Shown here piece by piece: positions 33,690-43,284 of a stretch of 64,000 nucleotides of DNA. The translations under genes and the position numbers were made by a program. The notes under the pieces were generated by a model, which saw only the letters and a list, made by a program, of their open reading frames with translations, was not told the DNA's origin and ran no database searches. This DNA is from Flavobacterium lotistagni (lineage in GTDB: Bacteria > Bacteroidota > Bacteroidia > Flavobacteriales > Flavobacteriaceae): contig NZ_JAAJBU010000013.1 of assembly GCF_011392125.1 (NCBI RefSeq), positions 18,545-82,544 on the forward strand, written 5' to 3'. How positions within the stretch are numbered: position 1 is the stretch's first letter; the number at the start of each line of letters is the position of its first letter.

Positions 33690-34565
33690 TTACTTCTTGA
33701 TAATTTTGGTAGTACCAGTTCCTTGATCGGTAGTGATTTTAAGGAAATAAACCCCAGCGTTTAACTCGTTCACGTTGATTTGGTTGGTCATTCCTTTTAC
33801 CTCTTTCACAACACGGCCGTTCATGTCAGTAAGTTGGATTGTATTGACTGCAATATCAGTGTTATTAGAGATATTGATAACATCGCTAGCTGGGTTTGGG
33901 CTGGCTGTAAAATGGCTTTTGAAGAAGGTATCTGTTGCCAGAACGCGGTTGATGGTAATAGCGTCTAACCAAATCGCGTTGCCGTTGGCTCCGGTCGGGC
34001 CGCCGTTGGTGACGTAGTAGCGGAACCCGAGTTTGCAATCAGTGGCGTTGGGTAAATCTGTAACGGTGTAAGTGTATTCTGTCCAGGTTACGGGATATAC
34101 ATTCGGGGCTAGATTGGGATTCACAGTGACGCCAACAGTAGTAAAACTACCCAAATCGCTGCTACCTGTGGAAGGAATTACAGAGGCATCACCAGCTGTA
34201 CTGAGGCGAAACTCTAATCGATCCGGAGGTGTACTGAAGTTGGCTCCGGCTCTAGTATAGAATTTAATTACATCCCCGTTGACCAAGCTGACCGAAGGAG
34301 AAATCAACCAGTTGCTGATGGTTCCGGCCATTCCGGCTGCCACGCTATTATAATTGACTCTGGCGTAAGAGGTTGATCCGCCGTTGAAACCGGCTCCAAA
34401 AGGGCTGGTGGTTCCTTGTTGCCAATTGGAAACCCCTACCGGCTGGCTCTGGTTGGTAGCGGTCCAGGTGGTGGGAAAAGTATCGAAGTTTTCTGCCAAT
34501 AAAGTTTGACTATACGAGTTCATTGAAACCAATACAAGCAGTGCGGAAAATAGTTTTATCTTCAT
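33690..34565 (-). CDS. secreted T9SS protein with a choice-of-anchor J-type domain (copy 1)
   Basis: A 291-residue exported protein. Signal peptide MKIKLFSALLVLVSMNSYSQ. The body is a jelly-roll, cleaved-adhesin/choice-of-anchor J-like domain: LAENFDTFPTTWTATNQS, a NWLISPSVSLVNGDVIKFYT block, DRLEFRLST and a DCKLGFRYYVTNGGP segment ending in IWLDAITINR. It ends in a T9SS type A domain (SPNPASDVINIS ... GVYFLKITTDQGTGTTKIIK). The upstream gene is a tandem paralogue with an almost identical sorting tail. A carbohydrate or protein ligand is likely but unknown. Confidence 0.85.
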   Translation of the reverse strand: MKIKLFSALLVLVSMNSYSQTLLAENFDTFPTTWTATNQSQPVGVSNWQQGTTSPFGAGFNGGSTSYARVNYNSVAAGMAGTISNWLISPSVSLVNGDVIKFYTRAGANFSTPPDRLEFRLSTAGDASVIPSTGSSDLGSFTTVGVTVNPNLAPNVYPVTWTEYTYTVTDLPNATDCKLGFRYYVTNGGPTGANGNAIWLDAITINRVLATDTFFKSHFTASPNPASDVINISNNTDIAVNTIQLTDMNGRVVKEVKGMTNQINVNELNAGVYFLKITTDQGTGTTKIIKK

Positions 34566-34617
34566 GATGTTTGTTTTATTGCCGCAAAATAAGCAATAAA
34601 TTTTGAATTGCTAACAT

Positions 34618-34648
34618 AAAAAAACCCGCCTCAATGAAGAAGCGGGCC
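34618..34648 (-). terminator. terminator of the 326-residue T9SS protein gene
   Basis: On the minus strand GGCCCGCTTC and GAGGCGGGTTTTTTT pair around TTCATT. Confidence 0.85.
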
Positions 34649-34671
34649 TAAGAATCTATGAGATATAAAAA

Positions 34672-35652
34672 TTATCTTTTGATTACTTTGGTAGTACCTG
34701 TTCCTTGGTCTGTAGTAATTTTAAGGAAATAAACCCCAGCGTTCAATTCAGCAACGTTGATTTGGTTAGTCATTCCTTTTACTTCTTTTACAGTACGACC
34801 ATTGATGTCAGCTAACTGGATACTGTTAACAGCGATATCAGTGATGTTTGAAATATAAATTACATCATTAGCTGGGTTCGGAGCTACTCCAAAGTTGTTT
34901 CTGAAGAATGAATCAGTACTTAAAGCACGGTCTACAGAGAAAGTATCAATTCCGATGATGTCTGAGTTGTTTCCTTGTGGGCCACCGTCAGTCACGTAAT
35001 ATCTGAAAGCGAAAAGGCAATCAGTTGGACCTGTTAAACCGGCAACAGTGTATGAGTACTGTGTCCAGGTTGAAGGGTAAGCAGTAAGGTTTAAAGTAGG
35101 ATTAACATCAACCAATACCTCTGAAAAATCTCCAATATCTTCAGGCCCTGTACTTGGGACAGCTGTAAAAGCACCATTTGTACTCATTCTTAACTGAAGT
35201 CTGTCAGCAAATGAAGCATTGTTAGCTGTGGTGTTTTTACCAATTCTTGTATAAAACGTTACAATGTCACCATTTTCTACTGTAATGCTTGGTGAAATCA
35301 ACCAATTGCTCAATGTAGCTCCAGTAGCAGCAGTACTAGTAGTACCTGCAAAATTTACAAGAGCAAATGAGTTTCCTCCACCTGCTTGACCGTTAGGCAC
35401 TGGACTAGTGGCTCCAACGGCTACAGGGGCAGCGTTGAAAGGGTTTTGAAAAGTACTTGTTGCAGTTACCGCAGTGTAGCTAGCGATGCTCCATAATCTG
35501 GTCGCGTCCGCAAGAGTACTTTGGTTGGTTCTTACCCAGCCAGCTGTTGTCAAATCTGCTGACACACCGCTAAACCCATAGTTGTAAAGGTTTTGAGCTT
35601 GAGTCGAAGCAAATGCTACAACTAAAGCGAAAGAAAGTAATAGTTTTTTCAT
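34672..35652 (-). CDS. secreted T9SS protein with a choice-of-anchor J-type domain (copy 2)
   Basis: A 326-residue paralogue of the gene downstream. Signal peptide to FASTQAQN. The domain has the same order of blocks (a TLSNWLISPSITVENGDIVTF match, DRLQLRMST, LFAFRYYVTDGGPQG, IIGIDTFSVDRALSTDSFFR). The last 60 residues differ from copy 1 at only a few positions (DIAVNSIQLADINGR, KEVKGMTNQINVAELNAG). The body is far less conserved than the tail, suggesting tail homogenisation or strong constraint on the sorting signal. Each copy has its own terminator, so they are separate transcription units. Confidence 0.85.
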   Translation of the reverse strand: MKKLLLSFALVVAFASTQAQNLYNYGFSGVSADLTTAGWVRTNQSTLADATRLWSIASYTAVTATSTFQNPFNAAPVAVGATSPVPNGQAGGGNSFALVNFAGTTSTAATGATLSNWLISPSITVENGDIVTFYTRIGKNTTANNASFADRLQLRMSTNGAFTAVPSTGPEDIGDFSEVLVDVNPTLNLTAYPSTWTQYSYTVAGLTGPTDCLFAFRYYVTDGGPQGNNSDIIGIDTFSVDRALSTDSFFRNNFGVAPNPANDVIYISNITDIAVNSIQLADINGRTVKEVKGMTNQINVAELNAGVYFLKITTDQGTGTTKVIKR

Positions 35653-35677
35653 AATTATATTTTTAATTGTTTGGTAG

Positions 35678-35685
35678 CAAAACTA
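35678..35685 (-). promoter_or_regulatory. -7 box of the 326-residue T9SS gene
   Basis: TAGTTTTG on the minus strand matches TAnnTTTG, 26 bases before the ATG. No clear TTG at the right distance. The remaining 250 bases up to metK are AT-rich; a TACTTTAA at about 35876-35883 may be the metK box. Confidence 0.45.
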
Positions 35686-35934
35686 TGAAAAAAAGTGCTA
35701 GAAAAAAGTTTTTTCTAATCAAAAAAGGTTTCATACATTCGCAAGCGGAAAATACGGAGGAAAAATTTGACTGATTGCGACCTCTTGTTTTGAATTGAAA
35801 ACCAACAGTATAAAGCGAATAACTGTTTTTTTTTAATTGGGTTCGAAACAAAAAAATGCTAAAACAGAGTTGCTCTACTTTAACATTGTCGTCAGCCTTT
35901 CCTCTTCATTAATTAACATTTATACCTAATTATT

Positions 35935-37185
35935 ATGGCTTATTTATTTACGTCAGAATCTGTGAGTGAAGGACATCCGGACAAAGTAGCCGATCAGATT
36001 TCAGATGCGTTGATTGACAACTTCATGGCTTTCGACCCGACTTCAAAAGTGGCCTGCGAAACCTTAGTTACAACTGGTCAAGTGATTTTGGCAGGCGAAG
36101 TAAAATCGAACACTTATCTTGATGTGCAGCAAATTGCTCGTGAAGTCATCCGCAAAATCGGATATACCAAAAGTGAATATATGTTTGAAGCAGATTCTTG
36201 TGGTGTGCTTTCGGCCATTCACGAACAATCATCAGACATCAATCAAGGCGTGGAAAGAGCCAATCCAGAAGACCAAGGTGCCGGCGACCAAGGAATGATG
36301 TTCGGTTATGCTACCAATGAAACAGAAAACTACATGCCTTTGGCGTTGGATTTATCTCACGCTTTACTTATAGAGTTGGCCAATTTGAGAAGAGAAAACA
36401 ACGAAATTAAATATTTGCGCCCCGATGCTAAATCTCAGGTAACATTAGAATACTCTGACGATAACAAACCGGTGCGTATTGACGCCATCGTGATTTCGAC
36501 CCAGCACGATGATTTTGCTGCTGAGGCGGAAATGTTGGCTAAAATTAAGAGCGATTTGATTTCGATTTTGATTCCTAGAATTAAAGCGAAATACCCGCAA
36601 TATGCACACTTGTTCAACGACAATATTACGTACCATATTAACCCGACCGGAAAATTCGTCATTGGCGGGCCGCACGGCGATACCGGGCTCACCGGAAGAA
36701 AAATCATCGTAGATACTTACGGAGGAAAAGGCGCTCACGGTGGTGGTGCATTCTCAGGAAAAGACCCAAGTAAAGTAGACCGTTCTGCCGCTTATGCTAC
36801 ACGTCATATTGCTAAAAACTTGGTGGCTGCCGGCTTGTGCGACGAGGTATTGGTACAGGTTTCTTACGCTATTGGTGTGGCCAAGCCAACTTCAATCAAC
36901 GTGGTGACTTATGGCAGCGCTAAAGTAAATATGACCGACGGTGAGATCAGCAAGAAAGTCGAGAGTATTTTCGATATGCGCCCTTACTTCATCGAGCAGC
37001 GTTTGAAACTCAGAAACCCAATTTACAGCGAAACGGCTGCTTACGGGCACATGGGAAGAGAGCCGAAAACCGTAACGAAAACCTTCGCAGCACCGGGTGG
37101 AAGCCAAAAAACGGTGGAAGTAGAATTGTTTACCTGGGAAAAACTCGATTACGTAGACAAAGTAAAAGCGGCTTTCGGAATTTAA
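35935..37185 (+). CDS. metK: S-adenosylmethionine synthetase
   Basis: Makes SAM from methionine and ATP. The 416-residue product shows the family signatures: [15 protein letters not shown] (residues 9-23), [12 protein letters not shown], and [19 protein letters not shown] with the P-loop-like GGGAFSGKD. It is slightly longer than E. coli MetK. It is functionally linked to the SAM-riboswitch metH/metF locus 3 kb away, but no S-box is seen in its own 250-base leader. Confidence 0.97.
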   Translation: MAYLFTSESVSEGHPDKVADQISDALIDNFMAFDPTSKVACETLVTTGQVILAGEVKSNTYLDVQQIAREVIRKIGYTKSEYMFEADSCGVLSAIHEQSSDINQGVERANPEDQGAGDQGMMFGYATNETENYMPLALDLSHALLIELANLRRENNEIKYLRPDAKSQVTLEYSDDNKPVRIDAIVISTQHDDFAAEAEMLAKIKSDLISILIPRIKAKYPQYAHLFNDNITYHINPTGKFVIGGPHGDTGLTGRKIIVDTYGGKGAHGGGAFSGKDPSKVDRSAAYATRHIAKNLVAAGLCDEVLVQVSYAIGVAKPTSINVVTYGSAKVNMTDGEISKKVESIFDMRPYFIEQRLKLRNPIYSETAAYGHMGREPKTVTKTFAAPGGSQKTVEVELFTWEKLDYVDKVKAAFGI

Positions 37186-37210
37186 TTTCCCCAAATGCGA
37201 ACTATATAAA

Positions 37211-37240
37211 ACCTGGCTTCATTGGAGTCAGGCTTTTTTG
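37211..37240 (+). terminator. metK terminator
   Basis: CCTGGCTTCATTGGAGTCAG then GCTTTTTTG, 25 bases after the stop. Confidence 0.85.
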
Positions 37241-37271
37241 TTTAAAAGATTTATTGCTCTGGTAGTCAAAA

Positions 37272-37300
37272 AATCTCGCAAAGACGCTAAGGCGCAAATT
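37272..37300. repeat. 8-base CGCAAAGR array, short copy
   Basis: AATCTCGCAAAGACGCTAAG followed by GCGCAAATT, same consensus as 33128-33163. Confidence 0.65.
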
Positions 37301-37351
37301 GGAATAAATTTGAATATTGATTTTGGCAACAAGGCTTCAATATTGTCCTAA

Positions 37352-37625
37352 AGCCCTAGCCTTGATATTTAGCTTCGCTCAGTTCGGCTAAAGCCTCGGG
37401 TGACACGAGCTTCAGCGAACTGGCTTAGCATATTAAGAGGAGACCCGAGACCGATAGGTCGAATTGTATGGAGCGATAGCGGAATAAAAGTCCAGTGGAC
37501 TTAAGGTATAAGGCTTAATCTTCATTCTCAAATAATTGCTTTTGATTTGCCCTGAAACCCTAGCCCTGATAGCAGCGGCAGCCCGGAGCTTGCGAGGACT
37601 ATAGCGAATAGCAGGTTCCCGGCTC
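37352..37625 (+). repeat. composite of family F and family G elements
   Basis: Two family F heads (CCCTAGCCTTGATATTTAGC at 37356 and CCCTAGCCCTGATAGCAGC at 37558) flank family G blocks: TAGCTTCGCTCAGTTCGGCT, ATATTAAGAGGAG and GTCCAGTGGACTTAAGGTAT. A GAGCTTCAGCGAACTGG segment can pair with the first G block. No coding potential is seen between metK and the next gene. Confidence 0.65.
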
Positions 37626-37688
37626 CCGAAAAACAATAAACCGATAGAAATTCACATAATTTACCTTGAATTCTTTACTTTCGTTGGA

Positions 37689-38465
37689 ATGAAAAAATGG
37701 CTCGTTATATTGCTGGTTTCGACAAATTTGGTCGGGCAAAAACTCGAAGTAAGGGATTCTCTTATCTGGAAAGCCGGTACTTTTCTCGGCTATGATAATC
37801 TGGGTGCTACCTATGGCCTCAACGAGAATGTTTTGGTAAAAAATGCTTCGAACATCAGCTGGGAATTCCGTTTGCCGCAGCTCGGGAAAATTTCGAGGGT
37901 GGATTTGCTGAACCCATTGAAAATAGTGGTTTTTTTTCAGGATTTTAATACCGTTGCGCTGCTGGACAACCAACTAAATCTGACCGAAAAAATCGATTTC
38001 TCTCAGCGCACCACTGACCCGATGATCTTGCAAGCTACCGGATTGGCTTCGGGAAACCGGCTTTGGGTGTATGACGGACTCTCGCAGCGAATTGGCTTGT
38101 ATGATTATACTAAAAAAGAGTTCCGGAGATTGGGCACGCCTTTGCGGGAAGCGCCGGTGAATTATGACTCTGATTTTAATTATTTCCGTTGGGTGAATGC
38201 CCGCGGAGAAGCGTTTAGTTGCGATGTATACGGCAAGATTCAAGCTTTGGGTAAAGTGCCTGAGCATCAGCAATTGGTTTGGGCCACCAATACGATTTTA
38301 CTTTATAAAAACGGCAGTCATTTGTATCGGTATGACTTGGTGGAAAACAAATCGGTTTTGGTAGCAATTGGTGAAAAAACGTTCGAAAATTTTAGCTACA
38401 AAGACCAAATTTTATCTATTTTTACCAACCAAGGAATTACGAATTATAAAATCACGATACCATAA
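37689..38465 (+). CDS. exported protein of unknown function, predicted beta-propeller
   Basis: A 258-residue protein with a signal peptide (MKKWLVILLVSTNLVGQ). No catalytic motif is recognised. Regular blocks of about 40 residues ending in hydrophobic strands (SWEFRLPQLGKISRVDLLNP, TVALLDNQLNLTEKI, RLWVYDGLSQRIGLYDYT, HLYRYDLVENKSVLV) fit a WD/NHL-like propeller read-out, which is inference. Its stop overlaps the ATG of the deoxynucleoside kinase by one base (TAATG), so the two are coupled in translation. A TACTTTCG at 37676-37683 may be its -7 box, leaving a leader of almost no length. Confidence 0.8.
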   Translation: MKKWLVILLVSTNLVGQKLEVRDSLIWKAGTFLGYDNLGATYGLNENVLVKNASNISWEFRLPQLGKISRVDLLNPLKIVVFFQDFNTVALLDNQLNLTEKIDFSQRTTDPMILQATGLASGNRLWVYDGLSQRIGLYDYTKKEFRRLGTPLREAPVNYDSDFNYFRWVNARGEAFSCDVYGKIQALGKVPEHQQLVWATNTILLYKNGSHLYRYDLVENKSVLVAIGEKTFENFSYKDQILSIFTNQGITNYKITIP

Positions 38466-39079
38466 TGCACATAGCAGTAGCAGGAAACATCGGCGCAGGG
38501 AAAACCACACTTACACGTTTATTGGCCAAGCATTTTAAATGGGAACCGCATTTCGAAGATGTGGTCGACAACCCTTACCTCGATGATTTTTACCACCAGA
38601 TGGAACGTTGGTCGTTCAACCTGCAGATTTACTTTCTCAATAGTAGGTTTCGGCAGATTTTGCAAATTCGTCAAAGCGGAAAAAAGATTATCCAAGATAG
38701 AACAATCTACGAAGATGCTCACATTTTTGCGCCCAACTTGCACGCGATGGGCTTGATGACCAATCGTGATTTCGAGAACTACAAATCGTTGTTTGAGCTG
38801 ATGGAAACCTTGGTGGAAGCACCCGATATGTTGATTTACCTGCGCAGTTCAATTCCGAATTTGGTCTCACAGATTCACAAACGCGGACGGGATTACGAGA
38901 ACTCGATTTCGATTGACTACCTGAGCCGCCTCAACGAGCGTTATGAAGCTTGGATTCATACGTACAACAAAGGAAAGTTGTTGATTATCGACGTAGACAA
39001 TATCGACTTTGTGAACAACCCCGAAGATTTAGGAATGATTCTTAACAGAATTGATGCAGAGTTGCACGGTTTGTTTTAA
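38465..39079 (+). CDS. deoxynucleoside kinase
   Basis: Phosphorylates deoxynucleosides for salvage. The 204-residue product has the P-loop GNIGAGKTTLTRLLAKHF (residues 7-24), the substrate segment WEPHFEDVVDNPYLDDFYHQ, the DRTIYEDAHIFAPNLHAMG motif (in place of the ERS motif of the family) and a lid region RGRDYENSISIDYL. Length fits the dCK/dGK/dNK family. Specificity for dA, dG or dC cannot be read. Start ATG overlaps the upstream stop. Confidence 0.9.
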   Translation: MHIAVAGNIGAGKTTLTRLLAKHFKWEPHFEDVVDNPYLDDFYHQMERWSFNLQIYFLNSRFRQILQIRQSGKKIIQDRTIYEDAHIFAPNLHAMGLMTNRDFENYKSLFELMETLVEAPDMLIYLRSSIPNLVSQIHKRGRDYENSISIDYLSRLNERYEAWIHTYNKGKLLIIDVDNIDFVNNPEDLGMILNRIDAELHGLF

Positions 39080-39087
39080 ATATTAAA

Positions 39088-39135
39088 AAGACCGCTTTCG
39101 CTATAAGAAGTTAGACCGCTGCCTTGCAAGAAGAA
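39088..39135 (+). repeat. AAGACCGCTGCGCTGCAAG repeat (23-base family), copy 2
   Basis: AAGACCGCTTTCGCTATAAG and AGACCGCTGCCTTGCAAGAA, two units. The second unit supplies the left arm of the kinase terminator. Confidence 0.7.
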
Positions 39136-39166
39136 CAAATAAGTTCATTTGCTAGCAGCGTTTTTT
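39117..39166 (+). terminator. terminator after the deoxynucleoside kinase
   Basis: CGCTGC pairs with GCAGCG and TGCAAG-side bases with the CATTTGCTA side, followed by TTTTTTATT. The left arm is made from the 23-base repeat. Confidence 0.6.
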
Positions 39167-39183
39167 ATTGGTATTGGTTTGAA

Positions 39184-39663
39184 TTATTGCAGACCTAGTT
39201 TACGCTTGAATTTTTCAATCTGACGGCGGTGGCGCAACACATGAACGACGGCGTGTTCCATCATTTGCTCGATGTCATATACTTGGCCCCAAGTAGTTTT
39301 GATTTTTTTGTCTTCGTCGAATTCTTCCAGTTCGTGGTCTTCAATGGTGTCGAAAGTTTCATTGGTGTAGGCCATGAGTCGTTCTAAATCATCGCGGTAG
39401 TCTTCTACGGCAATACGAACCACTTTTCCCGGGCGGTCGTCTTTGATTTTTTTAAGTTTGCGAATGTAGCCGCCATAAGAATATCCCGAACTTACTACAT
39501 GCGAGAGGATGCTCTGAATTGAGACACACTCTGGATCAGAAGTTTCTGCATCTACAACAGCGACAAGGTTCTCATGCGAAATGCCTACAATCACTTGTTG
39601 CAGCGCATTGATTACATTTCGGTATTCGCCCAAGAGTGCATTTACGGCCTTTTTTTGGCTCAT
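39184..39663 (-). CDS. DinB-like four-helix protein
   Basis: A 159-residue cytoplasmic protein; the ATG at 39663 (MSQKKAVNALLGEY) is preferred to a TTG nine codons upstream. It looks like a DinB/YfiT four-helix bundle: the metal-site histidines could be in ILSHVVSSGYSYGGYIRK and MEHAVVHVLRHRRQIEKFK, the HxxxHxxxH-like end typical of the fold. DinB proteins include metal-dependent thiol transferases and many unknowns. No operon partner. Its stop is 18 bases from the kinase terminator. Confidence 0.7.
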   Translation of the reverse strand: MSQKKAVNALLGEYRNVINALQQVIVGISHENLVAVVDAETSDPECVSIQSILSHVVSSGYSYGGYIRKLKKIKDDRPGKVVRIAVEDYRDDLERLMAYTNETFDTIEDHELEEFDEDKKIKTTWGQVYDIEQMMEHAVVHVLRHRRQIEKFKRKLGLQ

Positions 39664-39778
39664 CGGGATAAAGTCTTGTTTTAACGTCAATTAGGATGCG
39701 CCAAATATAAAATACTTCTTGGAAAAAATGTTAATTATTTGAATTTTAGATATTAACCAAACCGGAATAGATGTTAAC

Positions 39779-39808
39779 AAAAAAAGCCCCGGCGCGAACC
39801 GAGGCTTC
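39779..39808 (-). terminator. terminator of the membrane pyrophosphatase gene
   Basis: On the minus strand GAAGCCTCGGTTCGCGCCGG then GGCTTTTTTTG. Confidence 0.85.
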
Positions 39809-39829
39809 TATTAATTTGAGAAAGTGAGA

Positions 39830-42382
39830 TTATTTCACAGCATCTACTTTAGCTTTTACTTCAGCTTCAGTACCTTCGAAAGTTTCTGTAGTTGAAACTC
39901 CGTTCACGGTTTTAGTTACCGTAGCTTTTGATTTGCCTTTGTCATTGCTGATTTCTACTCTTACTGTTTTAGATTCAGACATGGTTTCACCCGCTGGTTT
40001 TCCGGCGCAACAATCTTTTTTTGTAGTGATGAACTTTCCATCAGCGTCGTAGTGTGACATGCAGATTTCTTTTTGTTCTGGCGTACAACCCAACGAATCG
40101 CACATTCTAGCACACTCTTCTTTGGTCATGGTAGCGCACTTGCTCATATCGCAGTTGCCGTTCATTTCGGTAGTGCATTCTTTTTTCATTTCCATCGTGC
40201 ACTCCATTTTTTGTGTTGCACCGTGACCTGAACCCAAAATTGGAGCAATCACCAAACCTACCAAGCAAGTCAATTTGATTAAGATGTTCATCGACGGACC
40301 TGAAGTATCTTTGAACGGATCACCAACGGTATCTCCGGTTACTGCCGCTTTGTGAGAATCAGAACCTTTGAAAGTCATTTCACCATTAATCATCACACCA
40401 GCTTCGAAAGATTTCTTGGCGTTGTCCCAAGCACCACCGGCATTGTTTTGAAAAATCGCCCAAAGTACACCAGAAACACAAACTCCGGCCATATAACCTC
40501 CAAGCGCTTCAGCACCCATTAAGATTCCTACAATAATTGGGGTAATGATGGTAATCGCACCAGGCAACATCATTTCACGCAACGCTGCTTTGGTTGAGAT
40601 GTCAACACATTTACCGTATTCTGGTTTTCCGGTCCCATCCATGATACCAGGGATTTCGCGGAACTGACGGCGTACTTCCTGTACCATATCCATCGCTGCT
40701 TTTCCTACTGATTGCATGGCTAAAGCTGAGAATACTACCGGAATCATTCCTCCGATGAACAACGCAGCCAATACATCAGCCTTGAAAATGTTGATTCCGT
40801 CAATGCCTGTGAAAGTTACGTAAGCTGCGAACAAAGCCAAGGCAGTCAATGCAGCAGAAGCAATCGCGAAACCTTTACCAACGGCAGCTGTAGTATTTCC
40901 TACCGAATCTAAAACGTCAGTCCTTTGACGCACTTCTTTTGGCAATTCGCTCATTTCAGCGACACCGCCGGCGTTATCTGCAATCGGACCGAAAGCATCG
41001 ATAGCCAACTGCATCGCTGTAGTAGCCATCATCGCAGAAGCAGCGATAGCCACACCGTAGAAACCTGCCAGCGCATAAGCACCCCAGATTGCAGCAGCGA
41101 ACAACAACACAGAACCAAAAGTAGATTTCATACCCGTAGCCAAACCAGCGATAATGTTGGTTGCAGCTCCGGTTGAAGAGTTTTGTACGATATTCAATAC
41201 TGGTTTTTTACCTAAAGCAGTGAAATATTCTGTAATAGCTGAGATCAAAAGCCCCACGCCCAAACCTACCAAAGTAGCATAGAACACGTTCACGCGAGCG
41301 ATTTCTTTCACGCCTTCGCCGAAGAAGTTCATGCTGATTTTCTCTGGTAACATCATATCGATTAAGAACCAACAAGCTACCACCGTCAAAGCCAAGGATA
41401 CGTAGTTTCCTAAGTTCAAAGAACCTTGAACTTGAGCTTCTTTGGCATCGTTGTCTTTGATTTTCACGAAGAAAGTTCCGATGATCGAACACAAGATTCC
41501 GATACCGGCAATTACTAGCGGCAACAAAATCGGTCCCATACCGTTGAAAGCATCGGTGAATTGAGTACCTGTAGCCTCAGACATATCTTTGATGATGTAG
41601 TTTCCAAGTACCATAGAAGCCAAAACAGTAGCCACATAAGAACCGAACAAATCGGCACCCATACCGGCAACGTCTCCTACGTTGTCACCCACGTTATCAG
41701 CAATTGTTGCTGGGTTACGCGGATCGTCTTCTGGAATTCCTGCTTCTACTTTTCCTACTAAGTCTGCTCCAACGTCGGCGGCTTTGGTATAGATACCACC
41801 GCCCACACGGGCAAACAATGCAATCGATTCAGCACCTAATGAGAAACCTGCAAGCGTTTCTAGTACCATCGACATATTTTCATAGAATGATTTTCCGTTA
41901 TCACCCATGAATTGGCCAATGAAGAACATGAAGAAAATGCTCAATCCTAAAACGGCCAAACCGGCAACTCCTAAGCCCATTACTGTTCCACCGCCGAACG
42001 ATACGTTCAAAGCTTGCGGCAAACTGGTTTTAGCAGCTTGTGTGGTTCTTACGTTGGCTTTAGTAGCGATTCTCATTCCGATATTTCCGGCTAAAGCTGA
42101 GAAAATAGCTCCGAAGATGAACGCCACTACGATCATCCAGTGGGAAGCTCCTGAAATTTGAGAAACCGCAAAAAGAGCCACAGAAGCAATCACTACGAAG
42201 ATCGCCAAAATTCGGTACTCGGCTTTGAGGAACGCCATAGCACCTTCTTGAATGCTCTTAGAAATACTTTGCATTTTTTCGTCCCCGGCGTCTTGTTTGT
42301 TTACCCAAGCGGCTTTCACTCCCATGAACGCGAGGCCTAAGATTGCCATAATCACTGGCACGTAAATCATCATTGATTCCAT
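39830..42382 (-). CDS. hppA: ion-translocating membrane pyrophosphatase with a Cys-rich C-terminal tail
   Basis: Integral inner-membrane pump that uses pyrophosphate hydrolysis to move Na+ and/or H+. The 850-residue product has about 16 helices and the pyrophosphate-binding motif [20 protein letters not shown] (203-222) followed by [31 protein letters not shown] has Ala in the position that marks potassium-dependent enzymes. Residues 725-850 are an unusual addition: ten Cys between 728 and 792 (motifs [22 protein letters not shown]), then a small beta-rich part ([20 protein letters not shown]). The tail follows the last membrane helix. Metal binding is a fair guess but not shown. Confidence 0.95.
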   Translation of the reverse strand: MESMMIYVPVIMAILGLAFMGVKAAWVNKQDAGDEKMQSISKSIQEGAMAFLKAEYRILAIFVVIASVALFAVSQISGASHWMIVVAFIFGAIFSALAGNIGMRIATKANVRTTQAAKTSLPQALNVSFGGGTVMGLGVAGLAVLGLSIFFMFFIGQFMGDNGKSFYENMSMVLETLAGFSLGAESIALFARVGGGIYTKAADVGADLVGKVEAGIPEDDPRNPATIADNVGDNVGDVAGMGADLFGSYVATVLASMVLGNYIIKDMSEATGTQFTDAFNGMGPILLPLVIAGIGILCSIIGTFFVKIKDNDAKEAQVQGSLNLGNYVSLALTVVACWFLIDMMLPEKISMNFFGEGVKEIARVNVFYATLVGLGVGLLISAITEYFTALGKKPVLNIVQNSSTGAATNIIAGLATGMKSTFGSVLLFAAAIWGAYALAGFYGVAIAASAMMATTAMQLAIDAFGPIADNAGGVAEMSELPKEVRQRTDVLDSVGNTTAAVGKGFAIASAALTALALFAAYVTFTGIDGINIFKADVLAALFIGGMIPVVFSALAMQSVGKAAMDMVQEVRRQFREIPGIMDGTGKPEYGKCVDISTKAALREMMLPGAITIITPIIVGILMGAEALGGYMAGVCVSGVLWAIFQNNAGGAWDNAKKSFEAGVMINGEMTFKGSDSHKAAVTGDTVGDPFKDTSGPSMNILIKLTCLVGLVIAPILGSGHGATQKMECTMEMKKECTTEMNGNCDMSKCATMTKEECARMCDSLGCTPEQKEICMSHYDADGKFITTKKDCCAGKPAGETMSESKTVRVEISNDKGKSKATVTKTVNGVSTTETFEGTEAEVKAKVDAVK

Positions 42383-42411
42383 AAGTTCTTTGTTATAATT
42401 TTTATCGGTCG

Positions 42412-42441
42412 CAAAAGTAACAAAACATTAACAAAAAACAA
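42412..42441 (-). promoter_or_regulatory. hppA promoter
   Basis: On the minus strand TTG (42441-42439), 19 bases, then TACTTTTG (42419-42412); the start codon is 30 bases on. Confidence 0.5.
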
Positions 42442-42468
42442 CTATTCAAACGGAATTATGGAAAGAAA

Positions 42469-42537
42469 AAGACCGTCGCCTTTTGAGAGGTAAGACCACT
42501 TCGCCGATAGAAGCAAGACCGCTGCGCTGCAAGATAA
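42469..42537 (+). repeat. three 23-base units of the AAGACCGC repeat, copy 3
   Basis: Units start at 42469, 42492 and 42515, each beginning AAGACC: AAGACCGTCGCCTTTTGAG, AAGACCACTTCGCCGATAG and AAGACCGCTGCGCTGCAAG. The 23-base spacing is exact. The array fills the gap between hppA and the DNA glycosylase gene. Confidence 0.8.
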
Positions 42538-42557
42538 ATTAGTGGCAAAATTGAGAT

Positions 42558-43166
42558 TTAGTAAATGTATTCGATGGTGCGGCCTCGTTTGTTCAGGTAA
42601 TGGTGCCAAAGCAGAAAAGTAGCCATCGAACGATATGGCGCCCATTGCAAGGCAAAATTTTCCATCTGAGTTTTGTCGTGGATATCGAAAAGTTCTTTGA
42701 TCGTATTGACCACCGCGACATCGCCAAAGGGCATCACATCTGAAGCTTCGAGAGAAAACATCAGGTACACATCGATAGTCCAGTGGCCGATGCCTTTGAT
42801 CTTGATCAGTTCTTGACGGACTTCTTCAGCAGATTTCTGAGCGAAACCCTCCAATTCGATTTTGTTGTTGAGGATGATTTGCGCCAAACCTTTGATATAA
42901 CCCGTTTTCTGGCGGCTCACTCCTACCGAGCGGAAATCTTCATCAGCAATATCGACCAGCGTTTGTGGTGCAATTGCCCCTGCTTTGGTTTTGAGTTTAA
43001 GATAAGTGGCTTTGGCCGAATCGATGGAAACTTGCTGTTCGAGAATGAGCAATACCAAAGTTTCGAAACCGGGCGGCCGGTATGGGATTTTGGGTAATCC
43101 GTAAGTATCGATGATTTTCTGGAAAACCGGCTCGCGTTGGGTTAAGTAATCGATAGCTTCTTGCAT
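42558..43166 (-). CDS. DNA-3-methyladenine glycosylase II family (HhH-GPD)
   Basis: Base-excision repair glycosylase for alkylated purines. The 202-residue product has the helix-hairpin-helix LIKIKGIGHWTIDVYLMFSL (about 121-140) and, next to it, the catalytic Asp in VMPFGDVAVVNTIKELF. It lacks the N-terminal domain of E. coli AlkA, as in the short family members. It lies alone between repeats: the 23-base array downstream and a family F element upstream. Confidence 0.88.
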   Translation of the reverse strand: MQEAIDYLTQREPVFQKIIDTYGLPKIPYRPPGFETLVLLILEQQVSIDSAKATYLKLKTKAGAIAPQTLVDIADEDFRSVGVSRQKTGYIKGLAQIILNNKIELEGFAQKSAEEVRQELIKIKGIGHWTIDVYLMFSLEASDVMPFGDVAVVNTIKELFDIHDKTQMENFALQWAPYRSMATFLLWHHYLNKRGRTIEYIY

Positions 43167-43190
43167 GCTTACAGTTGATTTGGAAATGAT

Positions 43191-43277
43191 TGCCCTAGCC
43201 CAGATAGCAGTGGAAATCCTTTTGTGGCGGCGTTCGACACAAAAGATTGCAACGAATAGCTGGAAAAGCTTCTAAAA
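43191..43277 (+). repeat. family F intergenic element, copy 5
   Basis: CCCTAGCCCAGATAGCAGTG head, internal hairpin (CCTTTTGTGGCGG / CGACACAAAAG) and AATAGCTGGAAAAGCTTCTA tail. It ends eight bases before the stop of the DUF5686 gene. Confidence 0.75.
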
Positions 43278-43284
43278 AAAAAAA

